A stretch of 24,177 bases of DNA. It comes from Candidatus Uhrbacteria bacterium. Its GTDB lineage: Bacteria; Patescibacteriota; Patescibacteriia; JACQRZ01. Positions 1 through 9,101 of the stretch are shown piece after piece. The position numbers and the translations under genes were made by a program. Below the pieces are notes generated by a model. The model was not told the origin of the DNA and did no database searches. It worked only from the letters and a program-made list of their open reading frames with translations. How positions within the stretch are numbered: the first letter of the stretch is position 1; each line of letters begins with the position of its first letter. The DNA is taken from contig JACQWH010000064.1 of assembly GCA_016209345.1 (NCBI GenBank), positions 1 to 24,177 on the forward strand, read 5' to 3'.

Positions 1-888
<888 letters not shown>

Positions 889-889
889 C

Positions 890-940
890 CATAATCAAAA
901 CTTTTGCTTTATCTATAAGCAAAATTGCAAAATGATTATG
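890..940 (-). other. Hairpin abutting the 23S 5' end (possible processing stem)
   Basis: CATAATCA (890-897) and TGATTATG (933-940) form a perfect 8-bp stem, extended inward by GCAAAA/TTTTGC pairing, directly before the mature 23S start. In linked operons the 23S processing stem is formed with the 3' trailer. A local stem here could be an RNase III or other processing signal. The function is inferred from position only. Confidence 0.4.
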
Positions 941-1162
941 AGTGTATATACTCTTTTCTTTTCGTTTTGTTGTTTTACTTGATGTTTTGGATTGTCAACG
1001 AACGCTCCCTTACAGGGGTTGGAGGGTTTTAAAACCGTCGCCCCTTATCGATAAAGGAGAATGGCGGACAATCGAGCGAACCCGATTACCCGTCACTGTC
1101 CTTTATAAAACCCACGGTTGGTATTTCGTCGTTCCCGGTCTCCGCAAATACTCCCAAAACAA

Positions 1163-1186
1163 CAAAAAAACCGCCTGTAAGCGGTC
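1163..1186 (-). terminator. Intrinsic-terminator-like hairpin in the 23S leader
   Basis: On the minus strand ACCGC-TTACAG-GCGGT is followed by TTTTTTT (hairpin 1170-1185, T tract 1163-1170). It lies between the only good promoter (1358-1385) and 23S, so full-length transcription would need readthrough or antitermination. rRNA operons often carry antitermination systems; no boxA was identified with confidence here. Confidence 0.6.
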
Positions 1187-1357
1187 AATAGCGGCATGGT
1201 TGCCTCGTTTTAGACCCCTTACCTTTTCTTTTTAATTGCTGTTATTTGTTGTAACATCGTATGGTTTTGCAGAAAAGTGTGTCTCAAACGAGATTATTTG
1301 GTGGCTTCCCAGATCTCTCCTTGCCCAGGATAGATTTTTTCCAGTACAAGTAATGGC
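1187..1357 (-). other. Leader between the 23S promoter and the leader terminator
   Basis: No convincing gene is visible. On the minus strand it holds a purine-rich run (GCAAGGAGAGATCTGGGAAG) and a 12-codon ATG frame without a ribosome binding site. It is most simply the untranslated leader of the 23S transcript. Confidence 0.4.
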
Positions 1358-1385
1358 ATTATACAGAATAATAAAAGGGTGTCAA
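1358..1385 (-). promoter_or_regulatory. Strong sigma70-type promoter driving 23S
   Basis: TTGACA (1380-1385) and TATAAT (1358-1363), read on the minus strand, are separated by 16 bp. Both boxes match consensus perfectly. The predicted start is near 1351 and transcription runs toward 23S. An rRNA-strength promoter here agrees with 23S being transcribed separately from 16S. Confidence 0.85.
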
Positions 1386-1473
1386 GCCCCCTCATAGAAA
1401 GAAAAACTGCTGTTTTTTGGTTGGCTGTGGATGTACTGGGGATTACCGCTAGCAGTAGTGTCTACAAAGAAAA

Positions 1474-1612
1474 TTACAAATTCAAAATTCCAAGCTCCAA
1501 ATAAATCTCAAATCATAAATAAAAAACGAGAAAGAACAAAGGGTGATAGAGTTTTTTGAATTTTGAGCATTGTGATTTATTTGTGATTTGAAATTTTGGA
1601 TTTGGTGCTTAT
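1474..1612. repeat. AT-rich imperfect inverted repeat, MITE-like
   Basis: The left arm (about 1474-1525, ACAAATTCAAAATTCC... AATAAATC) matches the reverse complement of the right arm (about 1555-1608, GATTTATTTGTGATTTG...) across most of its length. The middle is a purine-rich 35-bp spacer. There is no coding content. The composition is much more AT-rich than its neighbours, which suggests a foldback insertion. It could also be locally duplicated low-complexity DNA. Confidence 0.45.
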
Positions 1613-1614
1613 TC

Positions 1615-1773
1615 TGGTGCTCCTGAGAGGACTCGCCTACAACTCTCGCCTTGCCGTCGCAATGCTCGGTCGAGAGGCCTGCCCCTCGTGGTTTTGCCTT
1701 CTGGCAAAACATCACTGCGGTCTTCTCGTCCTCACGCAACAGAAGCAGTTCTGTTGTTTCACTCGCATTTTCA
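1615..1773 (-). mobile_element. tRNA-Leu-associated miniature element with duplicated tRNA 3' end
   Basis: This lies directly downstream of tRNA-Leu, in the same orientation. Reading the minus strand: hairpin 1 AACAGAA-CTGC-TTCTGTT (1738-1755), a linker holding GACGAGAAGACCGCAG, hairpin 2 TTTTGCC-AGAA-GGCAAAA (1692-1709), then CCACGAGGGGC, a CTCTCG/CGAGAG stem, TTGTAGG, and a second copy of the last 18 nt of the tRNA (1618-1635; first copy 1774-1791). Only the distal copy is followed by CCA (1615-1617), as if the element split CCA from the gene. It is homologous to the element after tRNA-Ile (20173-20355) and to a decayed copy after tRNA-Phe. No protein is encoded; the frames crossing it are spurious. 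Confidence 0.75.
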
Positions 1774-1857
1774 TGCTCCTGAGAGGACTCGAACCTCTAA
1801 TCCCTTGCGGGAACTGGCTTCTAAGGCCAGCGCGTATACCAATTCCGCCACAGGAGC
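1774..1857 (-). tRNA. tRNA-Leu (UAG)
   Basis: This is an 84-nt type II tRNA. Acceptor GCTCCTG pairs with CAGGAGC, the discriminator is A, the anticodon loop CTTAGAA gives UAG, the variable arm is TTCCCGCAAGGGA and the T-arm is AGAGG-TTCGAGT-CCTCT. CCA is not encoded here; the downstream sequence is TGAAAATG, the start of the miniature element. Confidence 0.95.
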
Positions 1858-1873
1858 ATACCGTATGAAAGGT

Positions 1874-1922
1874 CTATTCGTATATTCGTAGAAATTCGTA
1901 TTCGTAGGTTTCGTATTCGTAG
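1874..1922. repeat. ATTCGTA heptamer cluster
   Basis: About six copies of TTCGTA or ATTCGTA are packed into 50 bp between the divergent tRNA-Leu and the 2007 gene. The same heptamer is clustered at 9009-9101. It may be a slipped or copied microrepeat; no function is apparent. Confidence 0.6.
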
Positions 1923-1936
1923 ATATTTATATCATA

Positions 1937-1965
1937 TTCCACAATAAAGGAAAATGTGCTATACT
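1937..1965 (+). promoter_or_regulatory. Promoter of the secreted-protein pair
   Basis: TTCCAC (1937-1942), a 17-bp spacer and TATACT (1960-1965). The predicted start is near 1972, so the upstream in-frame ATG at 1956 cannot be the start and ATG 2007 is preferred. TTCCACAA over the -35 recurs inverted as TTGTGGAA just downstream of the start site, a possible operator. Confidence 0.55.
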
Positions 1966-2006
1966 ATGAATATGTGCTTTGTGGAAAACTTTATCAACCA
2001 CGACGT

Positions 2007-4661
2007 ATGATTTTTTCTATTCCCCAACTTTATAGGCAAAAACGAGTATTGAAATGTTTTGTGCGACTCTGTCGCGCGTACTCAAGACGACGATCATTCC
2101 CGACGATTCTTGCGCTTGCGTTAATTGTGTTCGGTACGCTCGGCGGATATGTTTCACTGCATGCAGCCACCTCGACGCGCCGTGCGCCGCTCGTGTTCCA
2201 GGGACGAATCAGTGACGCGAATTATGTACCGGTTGCGGATGGCTCCCGCAATATGGTATTTCGTATTTGGGACGCATCAACCGGTGGCACTTGTCTGTGG
2301 ATTACCGGAACGGGGACAACCAACTGTAGTGCCACCGCGAATTCTGATTCTGTTGCTGTGGCAGCCACTATTACGCGGGGCGTACTCTCGGTACCTCTTG
2401 GTGATACCTCTGTGACCAATATGCCGGTGCTTAATCAGGATTTCGATAACCAGTCAAGTCAGGTTTACTATCTTTCCATAAGCATAGAGACCAACACGAA
2501 CGATACCTACGAAGATCTCTCGCCGCGCATTCGCATGAGCGCGGTGCCGTACGCATACAATGCCGATGAGCTTGATGGGGTACCATCAACACAATTCCTC
2601 GGCGGCGCATCGTTCAATCCCGTACCGTCTTCATTCACAACGCTCAATGGGGGAATCAATACGACCGTCACTACGATTCCCGTTGCGTCAACATCGGGCT
2701 ATCCGGTTTCAGGCACATTGCTCATTGATAGCGAGATCGTTACATATACGGGGCTGGGGGCAAGTGTGGCAACTTGCGGCGCGGGCATAACGGCGTGTTT
2801 CACCGGCGCGACACGAGCAAGACACAGCACGACTGCGGCGAGCCATCTCACCGGCGCAACTGTTTCAAACTATGTGTTGATCGTTGCGTCCGGCGCAACG
2901 GCCGCCCCTCTTCTTTCAATCACCGGCGGCGGCGCAATTACATTTTCCGGAGCGGCGCACACGGGTCTTACCGCAAGCACAGAGGCAACGGATATTAATT
3001 TCAATCTGAACCGAACCGTAACATTTGCAACCGGTGCGCTTGCCACACAGCGTGCAATGCGCATTCAAGCCCCGACCTATGATTTTGCGGGAGCATCAAC
3101 CCTCACCAACGCATCAACGATAAGTATTGACGATCTGCCAAAGGCAGGATCAAGCGCAACGATCACAAATCGTTTTGGATTGCTTATCGCACCGACAACA
3201 AACTCATCAAGCAACTACTACGGCATCTATAACAACATGGCGAATCTTGCGGTGACTACTAATTTTGAATCATTCAACATGTATGCAACGACCCCGTCCG
3301 TATCGAACGGGGCGGCAACAAATACGAGGACATATGGCCTGTTTGTCGATGGGTATCAAGATGGTTCTACGCGGCTTACGCACTCTGAGGGAGCGGGTAC
3401 CGATACATGGTATGGCGTTCGCATATACCCACCCAACCAGCTACAAACAACTGGAACTGTCACGTCGGTTGGACTCTCTATTGAAAGGCCGGCGACGGAA
3501 ACGAGCGGTTCGTTTTACGCGCTGACAACAAACACAGATGCGGGAAATATCGGATTTGGCACACTCACCCCCGCATCGTATTTGACGATCACTCAACCGG
3601 CTATCTCGGGGGGGCGGGCGGCTTTTACTCTCACCCCGGGGGCTCACACCGCTGTAACGAGTGGCATTACGGACTTTACCATTGCAACACATACCAATAC
3701 TTTGACCGGTTCTGTAACCACCCAAAACTTCAGCAGTTTTGACCAATCAACAATTACCGCGACAAGCGGTACTCCAAATACGACATTCGCATCAACGGTT
3801 CATATCGGCGGCCCGCCAATCGCTTCAGGAACCGCAACAATCACCACCGCAGCCGCCCTGCGAATCACTGGTTTTACGCTCGTAAGCGCAACCGCCACAG
3901 ATGCCTATTCTCTCTATATTGACGCTCCAAGCGGGGCGGGAACAAATAAATATGCTGCTTATTTAAACGGCCGTGTCGGCATCGGAATAACAACACCCCT
4001 TACAACGCTTGATCTTACCGGTAATTTTCGACTGACCGGACGCGCCACTGGCACACTTACCGGAACAATTGATCCTGCCGCGTCGACAACCGTAACGGGG
4101 GTTGGGACCCTTTTTACAAAAGAACTCGTCATCGGCGATCGCATCACGGTGACGGGAGAAACTCGAACCGTAACAACCATAGCGTCAGATACCTCTCTTA
4201 CCGTTGATACTGCTTTCTCGGATAATGCAAATGACACCTCACCGGATGTTTTATACGCGCTTGCAACATTTCGCGACAGCTCAAATACCCTAAAGGTGAC
4301 AATAAACGATCTTGGATATGTTAGCATTGGGGGGGCGATTTCATATACGCCATCTTCAACGCAATCAATAACCGCCGTCAGTAATACGATTTCAGCCAAT
4401 GCGGCTATGATTGTTCTCGATCCGAGCGCCGACCTCACCCTAACGTCTGCGCCGACCATCGCCAATGGATCGACAGGACAAATCATCTATATCACCGCGG
4501 GAAACAGTGAAACAAACACCGTAACCCTTCAGGACCAGGATACCCTTGCAAGCAGCAATCTCCAGTTGGGCGCCGCGACCCGCGCCATTTCCGGAAAAGA
4601 CGTCCTCGTCCTTATGTTTGACGGTACCGACTGGATAGAGATCTCATACGCCAACAACTAA
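2007..4661 (+). CDS. Large secreted or anchored repeat-rich surface protein (tail-fibre-like)
   Basis: The product is 884 aa from ATG 2007. A basic N-terminus (YSRRRSFPT) precedes a hydrophobic stretch (about residues 37-57, ending VSLHAA), so it is exported or anchored. A domain opening LVFQGRISDANYVPVADG follows, then several hundred residues rich in Thr, Ser, Ala and Gly, then a NGRVGIGITTP segment like those in phage tail-fibre and CPR surface proteins, and a C-terminal domain ending VLMFDGTDWIEISYANN. The composition suggests beta-helix or beta-sandwich repeats; adhesion or cell-surface display is inference. An upstream in-frame ATG at 1956 was rejected because it lies in the promoter. 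It is followed after 3 nt by the next gene. Confidence 0.8.
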   Translation: MIFSIPQLYRQKRVLKCFVRLCRAYSRRRSFPTILALALIVFGTLGGYVSLHAATSTRRAPLVFQGRISDANYVPVADGSRNMVFRIWDASTGGTCLWITGTGTTNCSATANSDSVAVAATITRGVLSVPLGDTSVTNMPVLNQDFDNQSSQVYYLSISIETNTNDTYEDLSPRIRMSAVPYAYNADELDGVPSTQFLGGASFNPVPSSFTTLNGGINTTVTTIPVASTSGYPVSGTLLIDSEIVTYTGLGASVATCGAGITACFTGATRARHSTTAASHLTGATVSNYVLIVASGATAAPLLSITGGGAITFSGAAHTGLTASTEATDINFNLNRTVTFATGALATQRAMRIQAPTYDFAGASTLTNASTISIDDLPKAGSSATITNRFGLLIAPTTNSSSNYYGIYNNMANLAVTTNFESFNMYATTPSVSNGAATNTRTYGLFVDGYQDGSTRLTHSEGAGTDTWYGVRIYPPNQLQTTGTVTSVGLSIERPATETSGSFYALTTNTDAGNIGFGTLTPASYLTITQPAISGGRAAFTLTPGAHTAVTSGITDFTIATHTNTLTGSVTTQNFSSFDQSTITATSGTPNTTFASTVHIGGPPIASGTATITTAAALRITGFTLVSATATDAYSLYIDAPSGAGTNKYAAYLNGRVGIGITTPLTTLDLTGNFRLTGRATGTLTGTIDPAASTTVTGVGTLFTKELVIGDRITVTGETRTVTTIASDTSLTVDTAFSDNANDTSPDVLYALATFRDSSNTLKVTINDLGYVSIGGAISYTPSSTQSITAVSNTISANAAMIVLDPSADLTLTSAPTIANGSTGQIIYITAGNSETNTVTLQDQDTLASSNLQLGAATRAISGKDVLVLMFDGTDWIEISYANN

Positions 4662-4664
4662 ACT

Positions 4665-5381
4665 ATGCGAAAGCATCCTTCAATCGTCGTATGCATACTG
4701 ACGACACTTGTGGTGTCATCAGTTGTCATACCCGGAGGAGTTTTTGCCCAGCTCTCTTCTTCAAGCTTCCGCATGACATCCGACTCGATCAACTGCGGCG
4801 GGGGCAGAACAAGCTCGACAAGCTTTTCCATCATCGGCACGCTCTGCGAACCGACAACAATGCCGCCGACGAACAGCATCGCTTTTCCGACAAGCTCCAA
4901 TTTTAATTTTGAGCAAGGGTTTCCGTCAATGGACGATATTCCGTTTATCTCCGTCTCGCTTCTCAATCCCTCTGATACGTCTGCGGCAAAAAGTTCGGTG
5001 TCATTCGGAACCATCCAACAAGGATCGGTTGCAAGCGATGCGATTCTCGTGCGCGTGACGACAAATGCGGCAAGCGGATATTCTGCGGCGGTCTTGTCTG
5101 ACGGAGCCCTGCGTTCAAGTACCGATAGTATCAGTGGCGTGGGGGACGGAACCGTGGATGGCACTCCGGGAGGGGAATATGGATTCCGTACGTCCGGTAC
5201 CGACGGCCTGTATAACTCCATCGATACGAGCGTGACGACTTCGGCAAAAATCTTCGCCCAGAGAGCGACGTGGGCAACGAACTCCGACACCACGATCACC
5301 TTTAAAGCCGCCGTTGCCGGCTCCAACGCCTCAGGCGACTATTCTCAAACGCTTGCCGTCGTCGTCACGGGGTCATTTTAA
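4665..5381 (+). CDS. Small secreted protein, CPR type, unknown function
   Basis: The product is 238 aa, starting 3 nt after the preceding stop, so it is co-transcribed and probably translationally coupled. It has a clear signal peptide (residues 1-28, ending GGVFA-Q). Mature features are CGGG and LCEP cysteines near the N-terminus, a FEQGFPSMDD linker, then a beta-rich domain closing ITFKAAVAGSNASGDYSQTLAVVVTGSF-like; such endings are common in CPR secreted proteins. The pairing with the large surface protein suggests a shared cell-envelope role. I do not recognise a named family. Confidence 0.75.
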   Translation: MRKHPSIVVCILTTLVVSSVVIPGGVFAQLSSSSFRMTSDSINCGGGRTSSTSFSIIGTLCEPTTMPPTNSIAFPTSSNFNFEQGFPSMDDIPFISVSLLNPSDTSAAKSSVSFGTIQQGSVASDAILVRVTTNAASGYSAAVLSDGALRSSTDSISGVGDGTVDGTPGGEYGFRTSGTDGLYNSIDTSVTTSAKIFAQRATWATNSDTTITFKAAVAGSNASGDYSQTLAVVVTGSF

Positions 5382-5390
5382 ATATATTGA

Positions 5391-5420
5391 CTGGATCCCC
5401 GATCAAGTCGGGGATGACAA
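5391..5420. repeat. GGATCCCCGA...TCGGGGATGACA palindromic repeat
   Basis: The hairpin CCCCGA-TCAAG-TCGGGG carries the flanks CTGGAT and GATGACA. The same family occurs at 20772-20880, 20968-20995 and, in coding form, inside polA (9264-9295). Its position after the secreted pair may let it act as a terminator, though no T tract follows. Confidence 0.65.
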
Positions 5421-5445
5421 CCCATAAACTGTCCACAGGGCGCCC

Positions 5446-5473
5446 TTTACAGCGTCCTGTTTTTCGTTATAAT
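5446..5473 (+). promoter_or_regulatory. Promoter of the O-antigen-ligase/TPR gene
   Basis: TTTACA (5446-5451) and TATAAT (5468-5473) are 16 bp apart. The predicted start is near 5480, about 32 nt before the ATG at 5512. Confidence 0.8.
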
Positions 5474-5511
5474 TAGTACACGTTTATTTATTTACTCTAA
5501 TTGAGTTTTTT

Positions 5512-7989
5512 ATGGCTTACAGTGAAATGCGTGTCGAGGAAACATCCGCTCGCGTCACGCGGCGAAGGGCAACTACTGAGCAAAAAGAACAGTGGTCCGG
5601 TCTTCTCGACACAATTCTCGAATGGTCGTTCATCGGCCTGGTCTTTCTTATGCCTCTCTTCTTTTTGCCGTTTACAACAGAGGCGTTGGAGCTTAACAAA
5701 CAGATGCTGCTCTTTGTCGGGGCGCTGTGGCTCGGCCTGGTGTACACGACAAAAATCGTCGTGACCGGAAAAATAGAGCTAAAACGATCACCGCTTGGCT
5801 GGGGAATGCTTGCGCTGCTTGCCGCATGGATCCTGGCAACAGTGTTCTCACTGTACCCATACAATAGTATCTTGGGGCTCGATCGCCAGGAATTTTTGAG
5901 CTTGGCAACGCTGATTGCCGCTCTTGTCTTTACGTTTATTCTTGGAAACAACGGCACACCCCGCACAACATCTCGCCTTCTGTACGCCCTTCTCATCTCG
6001 ACAGCGCTCGTGACGGTGGAAGGACTGCTGCAGCTCTTCGGCGTTGCGCTCCTCCCGTGGGATTTTACGAAAACAACATCATTTAATACCGTTGGTCTTT
6101 TCAGTTTATGGGGAGTGCTTGGTGTCACAACGCTCGTACTAGCAACAAACGAAATCATCCGCCTTTCACTTTCGGACGGCAAACAGAAAAGCATGCTCGT
6201 CACACTCCTTGCGCTCTTTACCGCACTCCATCTCATTCTGCTTATTATTTTTAACGATGCGACCCTTTGGCTCTCGCTTGCCGTAGGATTGGTCATATCG
6301 TTGGCAGTGCTCTACCTCAAACTGCCGGAAAATCAAAAAGTGAGCTGGCTTATACTGCCGTCTTTCATGATTGTATTTTCCATTACCCTGATGTTTGTGA
6401 GCCCGCCCCGATTTGTCTCCTTGCCGCTTGTCGCAACACCCTCGCTTCAGACATCTTTTGACATTACCGTCAACACGCTGAAATCCTCGCCGGCATTCGG
6501 CTATGGACCCGGCACCTTTCTTTCCAGTTATACGCAATTCCGCCCGAAAGAAATGAACGGCGCAAATCTGTTCGATCTCTGGAGTGCCCGTTTTGATCAG
6601 TCCAGTTCATACCTTCTGACAAAAATTGCGGCAACGGGCTTTGTTGGACTCCTTGCCATCCTTTTTATGGCCGTGTTGGTGTTTTGGCAAGTTCTCACGT
6701 CATTGAAGAAAAAAGAGCTTGGCGATGATTCGCTCATGCTCTTGAGTGTCGTTACCGCACTGTCGAGTATGGGGGTTGCGGCAATCTTCAAACCGTCAAA
6801 CATGACGCTCACGTTCGTCTGGTGGCTCTTAATGGCGCTCATCTACGCCTACACCGCGCGCAGCGGAAAAGAAGTTATGGGAGGACAGTCAAACCGCTTC
6901 GTCATTCTATCGTCCTTGGCGCTTTATACGCTTGTCGCACTCGGCTTTGTCGGCATTTTCTTTGCCGGAACCCGCTATAGCGCCGATCTCGCGTTTGCAG
7001 ATGCGCTTCTTACCGATCGCAAACTTTCCGCCGAAGCACAGCAAAAAGGTGAACCGGTATCGCTTGAATCAACCGATGCGGTCATCAACGCCGTTGCGAA
7101 GGCCATTCAGATAGATCCGAGAAACAACCAATACGCGCGTACGCTGAGCCAGGCGCTGCTCGCAAAACTCTCACGGCTTATCGGTGCGGCAAAAACGCAG
7201 GAAGACGCAACGGCTGCGCTCCAAACGCTCCCATCCCAGGCAGTGGCTGCGGCAAACGGCGCGCTGGCGCTCAACCCGAAAGATATAAAAAGTATTCTGA
7301 ATGCCGCCGGTACCTATCAATCGCTGCTGCCCTTCACCGCCGACGCGGTAAAGCTTGCAAGCGAAACATACGCAAAGGCAGTGGAAGTGGACCCGACAAA
7401 TCCGCAAGTCCGATTTGATCTTGGACGCATGTATGTTGATGAGGCGGTGCTCCACAAACAGCGAGCGGGAAATGAAAAAGCAAGCGAGGAATCAAAAGCA
7501 AAAGAAAAAGAGGCAATGAAAAAGGCGCTGGAGATGGCGGAAAAATATCTGAAAGAAGCGCTTGATCTCAAACCCGACTTTGCGCCGGCACACTTCCATC
7601 TCGCGACCATTCGCGCAGAGCAAGGCAATAAGGAAGAAGCACTCAATGAACTCGATACGGCGGCTGTCTTGAATGCGCGACTCGCGCCGCTTCGTTCGGC
7701 TGACGAAAGCTTGTTCTATCTGACAGGGCTCGCGTATGCATCCCTGGATGAAAAAGATCGCGCGTCAAGCGCGTTTAAAGCGGCGTTTACCTTGCGGCCA
7801 AATTACGCCCTTGCGCTTTGGAACTATTCCATCCTTCAAGCAGCGAAAGGAAACAAGGACGAGGCGATTAAAGCGCTTGAGCAGATCCTCCAATACGACA
7901 AAGAAAACAAGACCGTCAAAGATAAGCTGGCTGAGCTGCAAGGCGGTGCGCCATCCAATGACAAGGGGAATGCCGAAGAAAATAAATAA
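5512..7989 (+). CDS. O-antigen ligase/polymerase-like membrane protein with C-terminal TPR repeats
   Basis: The product is 825 aa. Residues about 35-510 contain around a dozen hydrophobic segments, as in the Wzy/WaaL glycan polymerase or ligase group. The loop with SSPAFGYGPGTFLSSYTQF (about 325-345) resembles the conserved periplasmic G-x-G-x-G-x-F region of that family. From about residue 530 the protein turns helical and repetitive with TPR signatures (AIQIDPRNNQYARTLSQALL, LNPKDIKSILNAAGTY, VDPTNPQVRFDLGRMYVDEA, LKPDFAPAHFHLATI, FTLRPNYALALWNYSILQAAKGNKDEA). It ends in a charged tail. The likely role is glycan chain transfer or polymerisation at the membrane; the substrate cannot be told. 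It is a single-gene unit with its own promoter and terminator. Confidence 0.8.
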   Translation: MAYSEMRVEETSARVTRRRATTEQKEQWSGLLDTILEWSFIGLVFLMPLFFLPFTTEALELNKQMLLFVGALWLGLVYTTKIVVTGKIELKRSPLGWGMLALLAAWILATVFSLYPYNSILGLDRQEFLSLATLIAALVFTFILGNNGTPRTTSRLLYALLISTALVTVEGLLQLFGVALLPWDFTKTTSFNTVGLFSLWGVLGVTTLVLATNEIIRLSLSDGKQKSMLVTLLALFTALHLILLIIFNDATLWLSLAVGLVISLAVLYLKLPENQKVSWLILPSFMIVFSITLMFVSPPRFVSLPLVATPSLQTSFDITVNTLKSSPAFGYGPGTFLSSYTQFRPKEMNGANLFDLWSARFDQSSSYLLTKIAATGFVGLLAILFMAVLVFWQVLTSLKKKELGDDSLMLLSVVTALSSMGVAAIFKPSNMTLTFVWWLLMALIYAYTARSGKEVMGGQSNRFVILSSLALYTLVALGFVGIFFAGTRYSADLAFADALLTDRKLSAEAQQKGEPVSLESTDAVINAVAKAIQIDPRNNQYARTLSQALLAKLSRLIGAAKTQEDATAALQTLPSQAVAAANGALALNPKDIKSILNAAGTYQSLLPFTADAVKLASETYAKAVEVDPTNPQVRFDLGRMYVDEAVLHKQRAGNEKASEESKAKEKEAMKKALEMAEKYLKEALDLKPDFAPAHFHLATIRAEQGNKEEALNELDTAAVLNARLAPLRSADESLFYLTGLAYASLDEKDRASSAFKAAFTLRPNYALALWNYSILQAAKGNKDEAIKALEQILQYDKENKTVKDKLAELQGGAPSNDKGNAEENK

Positions 7990-7997
7990 GGTATCCC

Positions 7998-8037
7998 AAA
8001 ATAAAAACCTCCGACGGTCATCGGGGGTTTTTATTTT
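7998..8037. terminator. Bidirectional terminator
   Basis: AAAATAAAAACCTCCGA (7998-8014) pairs with TCGGGGGTTTTTATTTT (8021-8037). A T-rich run follows the stem on both strands, so it can end the 5512 gene and the minus-strand unit that finishes with tRNA-Trp. Confidence 0.85.
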
Positions 8038-8048
8038 GATTATTTTTC

Positions 8049-8122
8049 TGGCGGGGGCGGCAGGGATCGAACCTGCGACTGCTCTTTTGGAGAGAGATAT
8101 GATCCCACTTCACCACGCCCCC
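8049..8122 (-). tRNA. tRNA-Trp (CCA)
   Basis: The acceptor is GGGGGCG/CGCCCCC, the discriminator G (usual for Trp), and CCA is encoded. The anticodon loop CTCCAAA gives CCA, and the T-arm is GCAGG-TTCGATC-CCTGC. The anticodon stem has one mismatch at its base. It is the last member of the tRNA-Cys, polA, folD unit. Confidence 0.93.
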
Positions 8123-8131
8123 AATTCAAAA

Positions 8132-8156
8132 GGGTATAGGGTATAGGGTATAGGGT
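8132..8156. repeat. Tandem heptamer (GGGTATA)x3.5
   Basis: Three full copies of GGGTATA plus GGGT lie just upstream of tRNA-Trp. Pyrimidine-rich CCCTA-type runs also precede the start codons at 14750 and 19083. The significance is unknown. Confidence 0.8.
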
Positions 8157-8178
8157 CAACATTATTTCGTCAATGCTT

Positions 8179-9000
8179 TTATTTATTTTGTGCTGCTTTA
8201 AGCACATTCTCCATAAGTATCGCAACGGTAAGAGGGCCAACGCCGCCGGGAACAGGAGTAACGGCTCGTGCTTTTTTTGAGACAGAAACAAAGTTAACAT
8301 CTCCTACCACGCTTTTTCCTCTCTTCGTAATGCCGACATCAACAACGACTGCACCTTTCTTGACCATCCCTGCTTTCAAATATCCGGCACGCCCAACGGC
8401 AGTAATAACAACGTCAGCCGCCCGCGTCAGCTCTGCCAACCTCTGCGCACGACTATGCACAAGCGTGACCACCGCACCTTGATTCAAACAGTGCGCGGAA
8501 ATTTGTCGCGCAAAAAATCCATCACCAATGACAACCACATCGGACTTCTCAAGCTGTTGTCCTGTTGACCGGATCAGGCGAAGGACCGCTTCGGGCGTTG
8601 GCGGCATGACCGTTGGTTTGTTCAAAAAAAGTTTTGCGAGATTGTCGGGGTGAAAACAGTCAATGTCCTTTTCCGGAGCGATATGGTGAGCGACCTCATC
8701 GAGTGCGATATGGCCTGGCAGGGGAACTTGCAAAATAATGCCGTGAATGTTCGGGTCTGCTGAAAGCGCATCAAGCGCAACGATAACTTTTTTCTGCGAT
8801 GCGTTTCGGGAAAGCTGAATCTTCTTAAAATAAAAACCAAGCTCGTGCGCCATCTGTCCTTTTTTTTCAACATACACCATCGAGGATGGGTCATTGCCCA
8901 CGAGCACAGCGGCAAACCCGGGTCGTACACGCATCCGTTTTGCTCGCGTCTTCAGCGACTCTTTTAATTCCTCTGCAATTTTTTTCCCGTCGATAACCAT
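8179..9000 (-). CDS. folD: FolD: methylene-THF dehydrogenase / methenyl-THF cyclohydrolase
   Basis: The product is 273 aa, slightly under the usual 280-300. It interconverts 5,10-methylene-THF and 10-formyl-THF in one-carbon metabolism. Visible active-site elements are Y43 with K47 (SMVYVEKKGQM), Q91 in IILQVPLP, the acidic EKDIDCFHP block (about 110-118), and PVPGGVGPLT (249-258). Departures from consensus: Gly to Cys in DIDCFHP, MPPTP where most have PCTP, and VVIGDGFFARQ (156-166) in place of the VGRSxxVGxP nucleotide-binding loop. Coenzyme preference may therefore differ. An AGGA lies about 6 nt before ATG 9000. It lies downstream of polA on the same strand, with a heptamer repeat cluster between them. 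Confidence 0.93.
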   Translation of the reverse strand: MVIDGKKIAEELKESLKTRAKRMRVRPGFAAVLVGNDPSSMVYVEKKGQMAHELGFYFKKIQLSRNASQKKVIVALDALSADPNIHGIILQVPLPGHIALDEVAHHIAPEKDIDCFHPDNLAKLFLNKPTVMPPTPEAVLRLIRSTGQQLEKSDVVVIGDGFFARQISAHCLNQGAVVTLVHSRAQRLAELTRAADVVITAVGRAGYLKAGMVKKGAVVVDVGITKRGKSVVGDVNFVSVSKKARAVTPVPGGVGPLTVAILMENVLKAAQNK

Positions 9001-9008
9001 AACAATCC

Positions 9009-9101
9009 TACGAATAACGAATATCTACGAATATACGAATTCGCGAAGACACCGTCTGTACTTTTACTATTCGTACATTCGTACTAATTCGTAATTCGTA
9101 G
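9009..9101. repeat. Inverted clusters of TACGAAT / ATTCGTA
   Basis: About four TACGAAT-type copies (9009-9042) face about four or five ATTCGTA copies (9068-9101), making a palindromic cluster. It lies between polA and folD. The polA stop codon and its last five residues (LRITN) fall inside the right-hand cluster, so the repeat now forms the end of the gene. The same heptamer is clustered at 1874-1922. Confidence 0.65.

Noticed and set aside
1956..2006. Longer N-terminus for the large surface protein
   Set aside because: The ATG at 1956 precedes the -10 box at 1960-1965, so it is not transcribed from this promoter.
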